Below are positions 16,655 through 24,381 of a stretch of 52,875 nucleotides of DNA, one piece after another. This stretch comes from Caryophanales bacterium (lineage in GTDB: Bacteria; Bacillota; Bacilli; Bacillales; Bacillaceae_J). The translations under genes were made by a program, and so were the position numbers. The first letter of the stretch is position 1. Each line of letters starts with the position of its first letter. Location of the stretch: assembly GCA_012840465.1 (NCBI GenBank), contig DULJ01000027.1:1-52875 (forward strand), written 5' to 3'. The notes beneath the pieces are model-generated. The model did not search any database and was not told where the DNA came from. It saw nothing but the letters and a program-made list of their open reading frames with translations.

Positions 16655-18175
16655 TTGCTTACAATGCTTAATATTATCTGGTTAACTTTAGGCGGTATTA
16701 TTCTTTTATTTCTACTTATTGGTGGTGGGATTGGCTATTTTATTTTAAAAAAGCATTACCGAACAGCTAGTTCAAACCAAGCTCTTATTATTACAGGTCC
16801 AAAACTTGGTAATCCTGATAGCGATCCGCGTATTTTCGAAGACGAAAACGGTAGAAGTTTAAAAATTATCCGTGGGGGCGGGGTTCGCTTAAGATTATTC
16901 CAAACGTGTACCCCCGTTGATTTAAATTCATTTCAAATTAAGTTAACAACACCAAAAGTGTATACAGCTCAAGGAGTGCCAGTTATAGCGGATGCGATTA
17001 CCTCAGTTAAAATCGCTGACTCTTTAATTGGAATAGCCAATTATGCCGAACAGTTTTTAGGGAAAAAACGGCATGAGATTGAAGAAGAAGTATCAAAGGT
17101 ACTAGGGACCAATCTTCGCGCCATATTATCTAAATTATCAGTTGAAGAAATTAATAATGATCGGGAATCCTTTAATCAACAAGTGCAGGAAATAGCACAA
17201 AAAGAACTTGATAACATGGGTTTTAAGATCACTTCATTTGGTTTAGATGATCTTCGAGATGCCGATGAGGAAAACGGCTATTTAGATAATCTTGGACGAC
17301 CACGAATTGCGGAAATTCGCAAAAAAGCTGAAATGGCGGAATCAGATGCGGAAAAAGAAACACGGATTTATAAGGCGAAAAATGATCAAGAGGCGCAGGA
17401 TGAAGAAAATAAGCGTCTTACTGTAATCGCTGAGTCAAAGAAAGAGAAGGATGTTAAGGAAGCGCAAATAAAAGAAGAAACGGAAAGGGCCCGTGCCAAA
17501 GCGGAGCAATCTTATGAACTGGAAAAAGCAAGACTTTCCCAGCAAGTCAAGGAAGAGGAAATGAAGATTCAATTTATTGAGCGTCAGCGTCAAGTAGAAT
17601 TGGAGCTTGAGGAACAAAAACGCCGGAAAGCCCTTGCTGATTCCAATGCCTATGACATCAAAGCTAAAGCAGAGGCAGAAGCGGACAAAGCAAGAATTGA
17701 TGGGGAGACAAAAGCACTTATTGAAAAGCAAAAAGGTTTAGCTGAAGCTACTGTCATCCGTGAACGGGGGCGTGCTGAGGCAGAGGCGAAGGAATTAATG
17801 GCGCAAGCGATGGAGAAATACGGTGAAGCGGCAATCCTCGAAATGTTTATGGATATGCTGCCTAAATATGCTCGTGAAGTAGCACAGCCTCTATCCAAGA
17901 TTGAAGGCATGAAGGTGATTGATATGGGAGGTACAGAATCGAGCGGAGCTACGAAGATCACAAGTAATGTGACGAAAACAATGCTTGGGCTACAGGAAAG
18001 TCTGAAAGAAAGTACAGGAATGGATTTAAAGGCGATGTTAGAGAGCTTTGTATCTCGCGGGAATGTAAATAATTTTGATAACTTGAAAACAGAAATAGCT
18101 GTAAGCGGTGAAGAAGAGGATGGGGAAGAAAAACTCCAAGAGCCAGTTATTGGGGAAGAAAAACAAGATAAATAG
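16655..18175 (+). CDS. floT: Flotillin-like protein FloT
   Basis: A 506-residue membrane scaffold of functional membrane microdomains. A single N-terminal helix (IIWLTLGGIILLFLLIGGGIGY) anchors it, followed by an SPFH/PHB domain (NQALIITGPKLG, IIRGGGVRLRLFQTCTPVDL, YTAQGVPVIADAI, AEQFLGKKRHEIEEEVSKVL) and a long Glu/Ala/Lys coiled coil (about 230-400). The end reads KVIDMGGTESSGATKITSNV and SLKESTGMDLKAMLESF, as in Bacillus FloT. TTG 16655 has AGGAGG 5 nt upstream; ATG 16664 is the alternative. The NfeD partner (yuaF type) usually found beside floT is absent. A sigma-W-like promoter lies upstream. Confidence 0.93.
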   Translation: MLTMLNIIWLTLGGIILLFLLIGGGIGYFILKKHYRTASSNQALIITGPKLGNPDSDPRIFEDENGRSLKIIRGGGVRLRLFQTCTPVDLNSFQIKLTTPKVYTAQGVPVIADAITSVKIADSLIGIANYAEQFLGKKRHEIEEEVSKVLGTNLRAILSKLSVEEINNDRESFNQQVQEIAQKELDNMGFKITSFGLDDLRDADEENGYLDNLGRPRIAEIRKKAEMAESDAEKETRIYKAKNDQEAQDEENKRLTVIAESKKEKDVKEAQIKEETERARAKAEQSYELEKARLSQQVKEEEMKIQFIERQRQVELELEEQKRRKALADSNAYDIKAKAEAEADKARIDGETKALIEKQKGLAEATVIRERGRAEAEAKELMAQAMEKYGEAAILEMFMDMLPKYAREVAQPLSKIEGMKVIDMGGTESSGATKITSNVTKTMLGLQESLKESTGMDLKAMLESFVSRGNVNNFDNLKTEIAVSGEEEDGEEKLQEPVIGEEKQDK

Positions 18176-18190
18176 TGATTGATAAGTAAA

Positions 18191-18218
18191 AGGCCGACTC
18201 AAATTTAAGAGTCGGCCT
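18191..18218. terminator. Hairpin between floT and the YisP-like gene
   Basis: AGGCCGACTC (18191-18200) pairs perfectly with GAGTCGGCCT (18209-18218). T-tracts are weak on both sides (AAA before, CCTTC after). It serves two convergent genes. Confidence 0.7.
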
Positions 18219-18243
18219 CCTTCATTGCAGAGAAGGAAACCGA

Positions 18244-19053
18244 TCATCTAATGATTGTGTCAACAATCTCGATTACTTCCTCACGCTTTAATTTTTCCTG
18301 ATTGTTTTCAATCACTCTCAGTGTGCCGTAGGCAAGAGCTAATGGAATGGAACAAAATTCATAAATATGCTTTGATTGAATAGGGGCAATATATTCATCA
18401 GCTTGGGCCAATTGTTTTTTTGCATATTCAATCATTCTATCCTGTGTCCAACCATCTGGATAAAAGGATACGCCGCGATCTTGATCCTCCCCACGGTTCC
18501 GGATAATGTTCACGGCTTGTAAGCCTCGTCCAAAAGATATAGCTAGATTTTCATCTGTATCTATTCCATCATGCCATTTCCATAAAGTTGATAATAGTTC
18601 ACCAACCAGGCCAGCAACATAATATGTATAATCATCAAGATCTTTCTCTGTTCGAACAACCCAATTCCGCTCTGTCCAATCCGCCATACCGTAAGCCATT
18701 TTTGAAACGAAAAATCGAACCTTTTCTGTAATCTCTGATGGTAGTAGGGTAAGCCAATCATCAATCCGTACTGTCACCTCTGGCAATACATCGTCTAAAT
18801 CGGCAAATAGTGGGGAAAGAGGAGTTCCGATCTTAAGAATTTGTTCCCCAACAGATCTAAGGAGGCGTATTTTATCTTCTTTTGGCAGGATTGGATGGTC
18901 TTCAATTTCATCAATGCTACGCATGCAAAGGTACGCCGCCATTACAACCTGATTGAGTGAGCCTTCCAAACGGGATATAGGAATAACAAAGGTACGGCTC
19001 GTTTGCGTTAGCACCTCAGTTGCTTCCTGTAATAAATTTTTACTATCTTCCAT
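18244..19053 (-). CDS. Squalene/phytoene synthase family, YisP-like
   Basis: A 269-residue all-helical prenyl-enzyme fold. SRTFVIPIS begins the domain and the first aspartate-rich motif is SIDEIEDH. At the second aspartate motif the sequence is IIRNRGEDQDRGVSFYP: the first Asp expected in (R)DxxxD is Asn, leaving only the last Asp. Squalene and dehydrosqualene synthases keep both, whereas B. subtilis YisP, which acts as a farnesyl diphosphate phosphatase, is also degenerate there. I therefore favour a YisP-type phosphatase producing farnesol over a carotenoid enzyme; no crt genes are nearby. It faces floT, 69 bp away. Confidence 0.78.
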   Translation of the reverse strand: MEDSKNLLQEATEVLTQTSRTFVIPISRLEGSLNQVVMAAYLCMRSIDEIEDHPILPKEDKIRLLRSVGEQILKIGTPLSPLFADLDDVLPEVTVRIDDWLTLLPSEITEKVRFFVSKMAYGMADWTERNWVVRTEKDLDDYTYYVAGLVGELLSTLWKWHDGIDTDENLAISFGRGLQAVNIIRNRGEDQDRGVSFYPDGWTQDRMIEYAKKQLAQADEYIAPIQSKHIYEFCSIPLALAYGTLRVIENNQEKLKREEVIEIVDTIIR

Positions 19054-19179
19054 GGGTTTCCCTCATTTCTTTCAAGGTCATCAAATTCGAATACTTAGAA
19101 GAGCTCAAAATAATTATATTCCTTCTATTATAAAAGAAATTCGTGAATAGAGCCAATAATAAGGCAGAAAAAAGTATAT

Positions 19180-19204
19180 AAAAAAACTGACCAATCTGGT
19201 CAGT
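19180..19204 (-). terminator. Terminator of the FbpA-like gene
   Basis: On the minus strand ACTGACCA (19204-19197) pairs with TGGTCAGT (19193-19186), loop GAT, followed by a run of Ts and then TATATAC. Confidence 0.85.
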
Positions 19205-19229
19205 CCCATTGTAAAACACTAAAAGGTTA

Positions 19230-19403
19230 TTATTGAGAAAGAGTACAAAATAAAAATTGATTATTGGTTAATGAACAAAGTTCCTTTTTAAGTTCGCCTT
19301 CGGTTGCTTCATATAATTGACGGCCATCTGGCATTTTAAACAAACCGATATTTAAAAGGATATCAATGAAGTAGTCTTTCCCTCCATGACTATTATACAA
19401 CAT
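19230..19403 (-). CDS. FbpA-like (Fur-regulated basic protein family) small protein
   Basis: A 57-residue protein with the compact domain KDYFIDILLNIGLFKMPDGR then QLYEATEGELKKEL, matching the (K)FIDxLIxxGxYKxxxxQLYEMTLxELxxE layout of the Bacillus FbpA-type family. B. subtilis members are iron-responsive helpers. This one carries an acidic rather than basic core and a C-terminal FCTLSQ tail. GAGGTGAGG precedes ATG 19403. Its promoter carries a consensus CcpA site, not an obvious Fur box, so control by carbon source is the more direct reading. Confidence 0.6.
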   Translation of the reverse strand: MLYNSHGGKDYFIDILLNIGLFKMPDGRQLYEATEGELKKELCSLTNNQFLFCTLSQ

Positions 19404-19421
19404 AAATCCTCACCTCTTAAT

Positions 19422-19470
19422 TGAAAGCGTTTACAATATTTATTATAAATCTATATTCATATTTTGTCAA
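19422..19470 (-). promoter_or_regulatory. Sigma-A promoter with cre (CcpA) site at +1
   Basis: On the minus strand TTGACA (19470-19465), a 17-bp spacer, and TATAAT (19447-19442) form a consensus promoter. TGAAAGCGTTTACA (19422-19435, plus-strand reading) matches the cre consensus and begins at the predicted start site, which predicts strong catabolite repression. Confidence 0.8.
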
Positions 19471-19630
19471 TGTTACAATTGCCTTGTTAACCGATTATTG
19501 GAGCCATTTTATGCAAATTTGTAAAATAAATATATAAAAAGATTGACTTACCATAAAGGAATTCTTCTTTATATGTCGAATATCTATTGGATGGAAAAGG
19601 GAAAAATGGAGGAAAAAGTAGGAATAGATC

Positions 19631-20923
19631 ATGTTTGAATTTATTAAAGATATTGCACCAAATTTGTTTTTTATATTGTTTTTAGTATTTTTTCACCAAT
19701 ATTGGTCTGAAAAGCGGGAATGGTCTAGGCCGATAAAGCAAATTTCCGTTTTTCTATTTGGAGCTTTAAGTATTATCTTATGTATGGGGTTTACAATTCC
19801 TACCAATAATGGTATGACTTTCGATTTGCGTTACATTCCATTTATTATTGGTGGTTTATACGGTGGACCATTTGTAACAATTGGATTGTACATCCTTATG
19901 TTCGTACTCTGTCTTGCAATAGGTGGAACGGTAGGCTTTATCATAACAACAACTATAGCAACTTTGATCGCTATTCTTATTCTGTCGATACATAAACAAT
20001 ATCAGACATGGGTTGCTAGTGAAAAATTATCATTTACTACTACATTAGGCACCTATTCAGCGTTAACTGTTGCAGTTATGACGGTTTTAATCAGTCCTGA
20101 AGCAGGCATGGATCAAAAAAATTGGATCGCTTATATGGCTGCTTACCTTGTAGGAACATGGATTAGTACCAAGGTTATTGAGGATATTCGTCAGTATGAG
20201 CTTCTTCAAAGGAAATTGGTAAGAAGTGAAAAATTGGAGGCAGTTAGTCATCTTGCTTCCAGTATTTCACATGAAGTACGAAATCCGTTGACGACAAGCA
20301 GAGGTTTTATGCAACTTCTAAGTGAACAGGAAGTGCCAGATCATTGTAAAGAATACATCAAAATCTCAATTGAGGAAATCGACCGGGCGGCCGAAATCAT
20401 CCAAGATTATTTAACATTTGCCAAGCCGTCCCCGGAAAAAGTTGAAATTCTCCAAACAAAGGACGAACTTAAGCGAGCGATGGATGTTATGCAGCCATTA
20501 GCGAATATGAACAATGTCAAGGTTCAATCCGTATTAATGGAAGGTTCCATAAAAGCTGAACGGTCTCGGCTACAACAATGCATAGTAAACTTAATGAAAA
20601 ATGCAATTGAAGCCATGCCAAATGGTGGGTTATTATCAGTCTATTCAGACGTAGTTAATGACAAAACGGTTGTGATTCGGATAAGGGATACCGGAATTGG
20701 GATGGATGCTAATCAGCTTTCACGTTTAGGAGAACCTTATTTTTCAACGAAAGAAATAAAGGGAACAGGTCTTGGAATGATGGTCGTTTACCGCATCATT
20801 GAATCGATGAATGGTTTTATAGAGGTGGAAAGTGAAGTAGGAAAAGGGACCTGTTTTACGATTACCCTACCATTGAAAAAGGAAGTAAAAGAAAAAGTAA
20901 GTTTGCAAAGTGGAGTAGTATAG
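19631..20923 (+). CDS. KinB-like sporulation sensor histidine kinase
   Basis: A 430-residue membrane kinase. About six N-terminal helices (LFFILFLVFF, ISVFLFGALSIILCMGF, FIIGGLYGGPFVTIGLYILM) form a 5TM-5TMR_LYT-type sensor. HisKA carries the phosphorylated His in SSISHEVRNPLTTSRGFMQL (about residue 214), followed by HATPase_c motifs (N box VNLMKNAIEAM, DTGIGMD, GTGLGM). No response regulator is adjacent, as expected for an orphan kinase feeding the Spo0F phosphorelay. Length and layout match KinB (428 residues), but kapB is not next to it. Assignment as a sporulation kinase is by resemblance. Confidence 0.82.
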   Translation: MFEFIKDIAPNLFFILFLVFFHQYWSEKREWSRPIKQISVFLFGALSIILCMGFTIPTNNGMTFDLRYIPFIIGGLYGGPFVTIGLYILMFVLCLAIGGTVGFIITTTIATLIAILILSIHKQYQTWVASEKLSFTTTLGTYSALTVAVMTVLISPEAGMDQKNWIAYMAAYLVGTWISTKVIEDIRQYELLQRKLVRSEKLEAVSHLASSISHEVRNPLTTSRGFMQLLSEQEVPDHCKEYIKISIEEIDRAAEIIQDYLTFAKPSPEKVEILQTKDELKRAMDVMQPLANMNNVKVQSVLMEGSIKAERSRLQQCIVNLMKNAIEAMPNGGLLSVYSDVVNDKTVVIRIRDTGIGMDANQLSRLGEPYFSTKEIKGTGLGMMVVYRIIESMNGFIEVESEVGKGTCFTITLPLKKEVKEKVSLQSGVV

Positions 20924-20934
20924 AAATTGGAAAA

Positions 20935-20963
20935 GCCCTGTAATCAATGAGAGATTCCAGGGC
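20935..20963 (-). terminator. Terminator of cydAB
   Basis: GCCCTG/CAGGGC outer stem with an inner AATC/GATT helix and one mismatch. Read on the minus strand it is followed by TTTT, so it mainly ends the cyd transcript. Confidence 0.65.
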
Positions 20964-20975
20964 CGTACTGATTTA

Positions 20976-22001
20976 TTAGTAACCTTTAGCTGTATCCTTT
21001 GTGATTTTATCTTTAAATAAACGATAACTCCATAGTTGATAAAGAATAACAATGGGAACAAAGATTAGTGCAACCACCAGCATAATAGACAAATTTAATT
21101 GACTTCCTGCTGCCTCATATAATGTCGTGCCAAATGCCGGATCAATTTTAGAAGGAAGCATATTTGGAAACATACCAACAAATCCTGTTGCCATTAGCAT
21201 AAAGATGGTAGTACAAACAGCGGTGAATGCATAACCATTCCGTTTTCTAACTGTGAACACTATCGCTAATAGACTGGCTGCTAACGCTAATAATGGCAGT
21301 AGCCATAGAATGGGCATTACTGTGTAGTTATCAAAAATGGGTGTCCGATTAGCAGTAGCGACTAAGAAAATAGCTACTATGATAGCTGTCACCATCGATA
21401 GGGATTTTGTAAGTTTTGCTGCTCTTTGGGCGACGATACCTACAGTTTTTAGCTGAATCCATATCGAACCAGACAGCAAGAACATGGCTACAAATAATAT
21501 TCCACCTAATAATCCATATGGATGCAATAAACTTAATAGTGTTCCTTCATAGCCAGCTTCTCCAATAAGTAGACCATCAAAAAGGTTAGCGAATGCTACC
21601 CCAAATAGAAGGGCGATCAGGAAACTACTAATAGTGAATGCCCATTTCCATGAGGATTGCCATTTTGGAGAATCATCCTTATGCATAAACTCCAATCCGG
21701 TCGCCCTAAAAAACAAGGCGAATAAAATCAACATCAAAGGTGTATAAAGATAACTAAACATATTTGCATAGGTTAACGGAAATGCTGCAAAGGTTGCTCC
21801 CCCAGCTGTGATCAGCCAAACCTCATTTCCGCCCCAAAATGGTCCTATCGCTTCTTGAAGTTGATTTCGTTCCTGTTTATTTTTAGTAAGGAACGGGAAC
21901 AACATGCCTGTACCTAATGTGTAACCATCAAGGATAAAATAAATGGCCCACAGTAACCCCCATAAACCAAACCAAATGATGGCTAACAATTCATGAGACA
22001 T
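20976..22001 (-). CDS. cydB: Cytochrome bd ubiquinol/menaquinol oxidase subunit II
   Basis: A 341-residue membrane subunit with eight or nine helices. Family signatures are WFGLWGLLWAIYFILDGYTL, GTGMLFPFL, IGPFWGGNEVWLITAGGATFAAFPLTYA and FRATGLEFMHKDD. CydB stabilises the haem d site with CydA in the terminal oxidase used at low oxygen. The gene starts inside the end of cydA (11-bp overlap) with GAAAGGAGGAG before ATG 22001, so translation is coupled. cydCD are not adjacent here, unlike in B. subtilis, where the four form one operon. Confidence 0.95.
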   Translation of the reverse strand: MSHELLAIIWFGLWGLLWAIYFILDGYTLGTGMLFPFLTKNKQERNQLQEAIGPFWGGNEVWLITAGGATFAAFPLTYANMFSYLYTPLMLILFALFFRATGLEFMHKDDSPKWQSSWKWAFTISSFLIALLFGVAFANLFDGLLIGEAGYEGTLLSLLHPYGLLGGILFVAMFLLSGSIWIQLKTVGIVAQRAAKLTKSLSMVTAIIVAIFLVATANRTPIFDNYTVMPILWLLPLLALAASLLAIVFTVRKRNGYAFTAVCTTIFMLMATGFVGMFPNMLPSKIDPAFGTTLYEAAGSQLNLSIMLVVALIFVPIVILYQLWSYRLFKDKITKDTAKGY

Positions 22002-23340
22002 GCTTTACTCCTCCTTTCGTTTCTACTCCAGCAGTTTCTGGCCCTTTTCTTGAATACTTAATCAGTAAATAAACATCGGCAATAATCAATAGAGTATAGA
22101 AGACAACAAGGCCGGTTAATGAGAACGCAATTTGTGAAAATGCTATTGGTGAAACACCATCAGTAGTTTTCATCAATCCGTACACAACCCAAGGCTGACG
22201 TCCTACTTCTGCAACCACCCAGCCTAAGTTAATCGCAACATACGGTAATAGAATTGAATACAAAGTAAACTTTAAATATTTCTTTGAATCTAACAATTTG
22301 TCTTTGCGGTATAGATAGAAACCATACCAAGACATGCCGATAAAGAGTAACCCTAAAACAACCATAATTCTAAAACTGTAGTAAACTATATTGACATTTG
22401 GACGTTCATCAGCTGGAATATCCTTTAGTCCAACAATTTTTCCATCAAAGCTATTCGTATAGAAGAAGCTGCCAAGTTTCGGTATAGAAAGTGCTTCCAT
22501 AGCGTTACGCTCATTTGCTGGGTCCGGGATCTGAAGGATATGGAATGGAGCACCTTCCTCCGTTTCCCAAACCGCTTCCATTGCTGCCCCTTTGGCAGGT
22601 TGGACGCTTGACACATACACGCCGTTTTTATGCCCGATAAATGGAGTTAATGTTGTCGCAATTAGTGCCAAAACTAATCCATATTTAAAGGACTTTTTAA
22701 AAAACTCAACATCATTTTTGCGTAATAAATGATAAGCGCTGACGCCCAGTACGAAAAATGCGCCTACGATATAACAGGCAAAGATCGTGTGGAAGAACAT
22801 ATGCCAGGCATATGGATTGGTTACTAAAGCGGTAAAGCTTTCCAGTTCAACACGTCCATTGTTAATGACATAACCAACTGGGTTTTGCATAAAGCCGTTG
22901 GCTGTAATAATCCAAATCGCCGAGATGTTGGTTCCAAGTGCAACCATCCAAATAGAGAAAGCGCGCATTTTCGGTGAGAGCTTGTCTTTGCCAAAAAGCC
23001 AAATTCCCATAAAAGTTGACTCTAGAAAGAATGCCACCAATGCTTCAATTGCCAGCGGTGATCCAAAGATATCACCCATGTACTTTGAGTATTCCGACCA
23101 GTTAGTCCCAAATTGGAACTCCATCGTAATACCCGTCACAATCCCTAAAACAAAGTTAATTGCAAACAACTTCCCCCAAAATCTTCCCATTCGGTCATAC
23201 AAAGGATTCAATGTCTTTGCATATTTTGTTTCCATAATCGCTACTAGAATAATGAGACCAATGGTTAATGGAACAAATAAAAAATGGTAAATGATCGTAA
23301 TGGCAAACTGTAGTCGACTCAACAATAGGACTTCTTCCAT
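21991..23340 (-). CDS. cydA: Cytochrome bd oxidase subunit I
   Basis: A 449-residue subunit holding the haems of cytochrome bd. Visible features are LLSRLQFAITIIYHFLFVPL with the haem ligand His near residue 19, EFQFGTNWSEYSKYMGDIFG, LESTFMGIWLFG, and the quinol-binding region containing GWVVAEVGRQPWVVYGLMKT. The Q-loop is short, as in Bacillus. ATG 23340 is preferred to an upstream frame extension because AGGAGGG sits 8 nt before it. The promoter region 23341-23540 shows no Rex-type dyad that I could identify with confidence. Confidence 0.96.
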   Translation of the reverse strand: MEEVLLLSRLQFAITIIYHFLFVPLTIGLIILVAIMETKYAKTLNPLYDRMGRFWGKLFAINFVLGIVTGITMEFQFGTNWSEYSKYMGDIFGSPLAIEALVAFFLESTFMGIWLFGKDKLSPKMRAFSIWMVALGTNISAIWIITANGFMQNPVGYVINNGRVELESFTALVTNPYAWHMFFHTIFACYIVGAFFVLGVSAYHLLRKNDVEFFKKSFKYGLVLALIATTLTPFIGHKNGVYVSSVQPAKGAAMEAVWETEEGAPFHILQIPDPANERNAMEALSIPKLGSFFYTNSFDGKIVGLKDIPADERPNVNIVYYSFRIMVVLGLLFIGMSWYGFYLYRKDKLLDSKKYLKFTLYSILLPYVAINLGWVVAEVGRQPWVVYGLMKTTDGVSPIAFSQIAFSLTGLVVFYTLLIIADVYLLIKYSRKGPETAGVETKGGVKHVS

Positions 23341-23543
23341 ATGGAAATCCCTCCTTTTTAAATATAGAACAATAATTATGATGATGTTCCACATTCAATA
23401 TAACTATTGGATATGTTGTAACTATGAGAAAACTGTTAACAATGTCAGTCTTTTTAATTAACTTTTCTTGAATAATTATTATAATGTGATGAAATTGGAA
23501 ACAAACCATTTTCCTCCATGTAAATGTACTTCAAGTGAAATTA

Positions 23544-23596
23544 TTGACATTTTTACATATACCCCGTATAGTATAAAGTAAATACCATATAGGGTA
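23544..23596 (+). promoter_or_regulatory. grx promoter with two CsoR/CstR-like operators
   Basis: TTGACA (23544-23549), 17-bp spacer, TATAGT (23567-23572). ATACCCCGTATAGTATA (23559-23575) overlaps the -10 and TACCATATAGGGTA (23583-23596) lies just downstream. Both resemble TACCC...GGGTA dyads bound by CsoR-family copper or persulfide repressors. Confidence 0.6.
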
Positions 23597-23626
23597 AAAG
23601 TTTAAAATTTGAAGGAGGAATTTATA

Positions 23627-23857
23627 ATGAATTCTGTAACTGTTTATACTACAAATCGTTGTCCGTATTGTGTAATGTTAAAAAACTTTTTAACTCAGCA
23701 AAATATTCCGTTTAAAGAAGTGAATGTTGAGGAAAATCCAGAAATTATGCAACAGCTTGTCCGAACTACAGGTCAAATGGGAGTTCCGCAGTCTCAGGTT
23801 AATGGAAAATGGGTTGTTGGTTTTGATCCAAATGGAATTATGACAGCATTAAACTAA
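23627..23857 (+). CDS. Glutaredoxin-like protein
   Basis: A 76-residue single-domain thioredoxin fold with the dithiol active site in TNRCPYCVMLKNFLTQQN (CPYC), the cis-proline motif MGVPQSQVNGKW, and the closing VVGFDPNGIMTAL. It would reduce disulfides or mixed disulfides in the cytoplasm. AAGGAGG lies 8 nt before ATG 23627. The CsoR/CstR-like operators upstream suggest induction by copper or reactive sulfur. An Fe-S related HesB-like gene follows 85 bp downstream, without an intervening terminator. Confidence 0.9.
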   Translation: MNSVTVYTTNRCPYCVMLKNFLTQQNIPFKEVNVEENPEIMQQLVRTTGQMGVPQSQVNGKWVVGFDPNGIMTALN

Positions 23858-23885
23858 TAGAAGATTTGTATTTGAGTTAAGGTTG

Positions 23886-23915
23886 TTGTACGTTATAAAA
23901 AGTAGAAAGTATTAT
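23886..23915 (+). promoter_or_regulatory. Candidate promoter of the HesB-like gene
   Basis: TTGTAC (23886-23891), 18-bp spacer, TATTAT (23910-23915); a start near 23922 would leave a 20-nt leader. Read-through from grx is also possible. Confidence 0.45.
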
Positions 23916-23942
23916 ATTTTCGAAGAAAGATGGGGAAGGTTT

Positions 23943-24230
23943 ATGGTTAAAATAACAGGGGCAGCGATAGCGGAAATAATAAAGGAGTTTAATGAAGAAT
24001 TTAAGGCGGGAAGGGGTCCATTCGTTCGATTGAAAATGGAGCTGTGTTGAGGGGGACCACGGCTTCAACTGGCTCTGGAAGAGTCAGTTTCAGAAAACGA
24101 TGAGATCATCGTAGAAGGCGGAATTCGGCTAGTAGTTAGCAAAAGAGATCGAGCCTATCTTAATCATGGGAAAATTGATTATGTCAAAAATATTTTTGGT
24201 GAGGGACAGTTTGTTGTCCTTCGAGTATAA
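23943..24230 (+). CDS. HesB-like candidate selenoprotein (in-frame UGA at 24048-24050)
   Basis: Reading through one TGA gives a 95-residue HesB/IscA-fold protein: MVKITGAAIAEIIKEF, then MELC-U-GGPRLQLALEE, ENDEIIVEGGIRLVVSKRDR, and HGKIDYVKNIFGEG. Position 36 (TGA) aligns with the conserved Cys of the (G)C(G/S)GPxLGLALxE motif in HesB-like proteins, so selenocysteine replaces cysteine. No other stop interrupts the frame and the similarity continues on both sides. A SECIS-like hairpin starts 16 nt after the TGA. The C-terminal CxC of true IscA is absent. HesB-like selenoproteins are a known family. The alternative is a nonsense-mutated pseudogene. GGGGAAGG precedes ATG 23943. Confidence 0.75.
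24067..24089 (+). promoter_or_regulatory. SECIS-like hairpin for UGA recoding
   Basis: AACTGGCTCT (24067-24076) pairs with AGAGTCAGTT (24080-24089), ten pairs including one G-U, closing a 3-nt loop GGA. The loop begins 27 nt after the UGA and starts with G, meeting the usual rules for bacterial SelB-binding elements (loop 16-37 nt downstream, G early in the loop). Confidence 0.7.
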
Positions 24231-24266
24231 ATAGGGGTGGCTATATGCTGCTCCTATTTATTTTTA
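24229..24266 (+). terminator. Terminator after the HesB-like gene
   Basis: A 13-bp stem with G-U pairs (24229-24241 with 24247-24259, loop TATAT) overlaps the stop codon and is followed by ATTTTT. Its presence supports a functional transcription unit ending at the second stop, not at the UGA. Confidence 0.75.
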
Positions 24267-24381
24267 TATTGGATGGTATATTTTGTAGAAGTATATGGTA
24301 ATGTTAAATTGGAATAGTCCTTTAGATTTTAACTATCGGTAATGGACGATAAAATGAACAAGCAGGGAAGGATTGTTTAAT

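Noticed and set aside
18244-19053. Carotenoid dehydrosqualene synthase (crtM)
   Set aside because: The second aspartate motif is degenerate and no crtN-type desaturase is nearby; YisP-like is the better reading.
23398-23440. Rex site upstream of cydA
   Set aside because: TTGTAAC...GTTAACAA resembles a dyad but lacks the TTGTGAA-TTCACAA half sites and has too long a spacer.
23943-24050. Reading the HesB-like locus as a 35-residue protein ending at the TGA
   Set aside because: Family similarity continues in the same frame for 59 codons beyond the TGA, and terminator and hairpin positions fit the longer product. A pseudogene remains the fallback explanation.
23877-24068. Minus-strand ORF opposite the HesB-like gene
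   Set aside because: It has no Shine-Dalgarno or recognisable family and is antisense to a well-supported frame.
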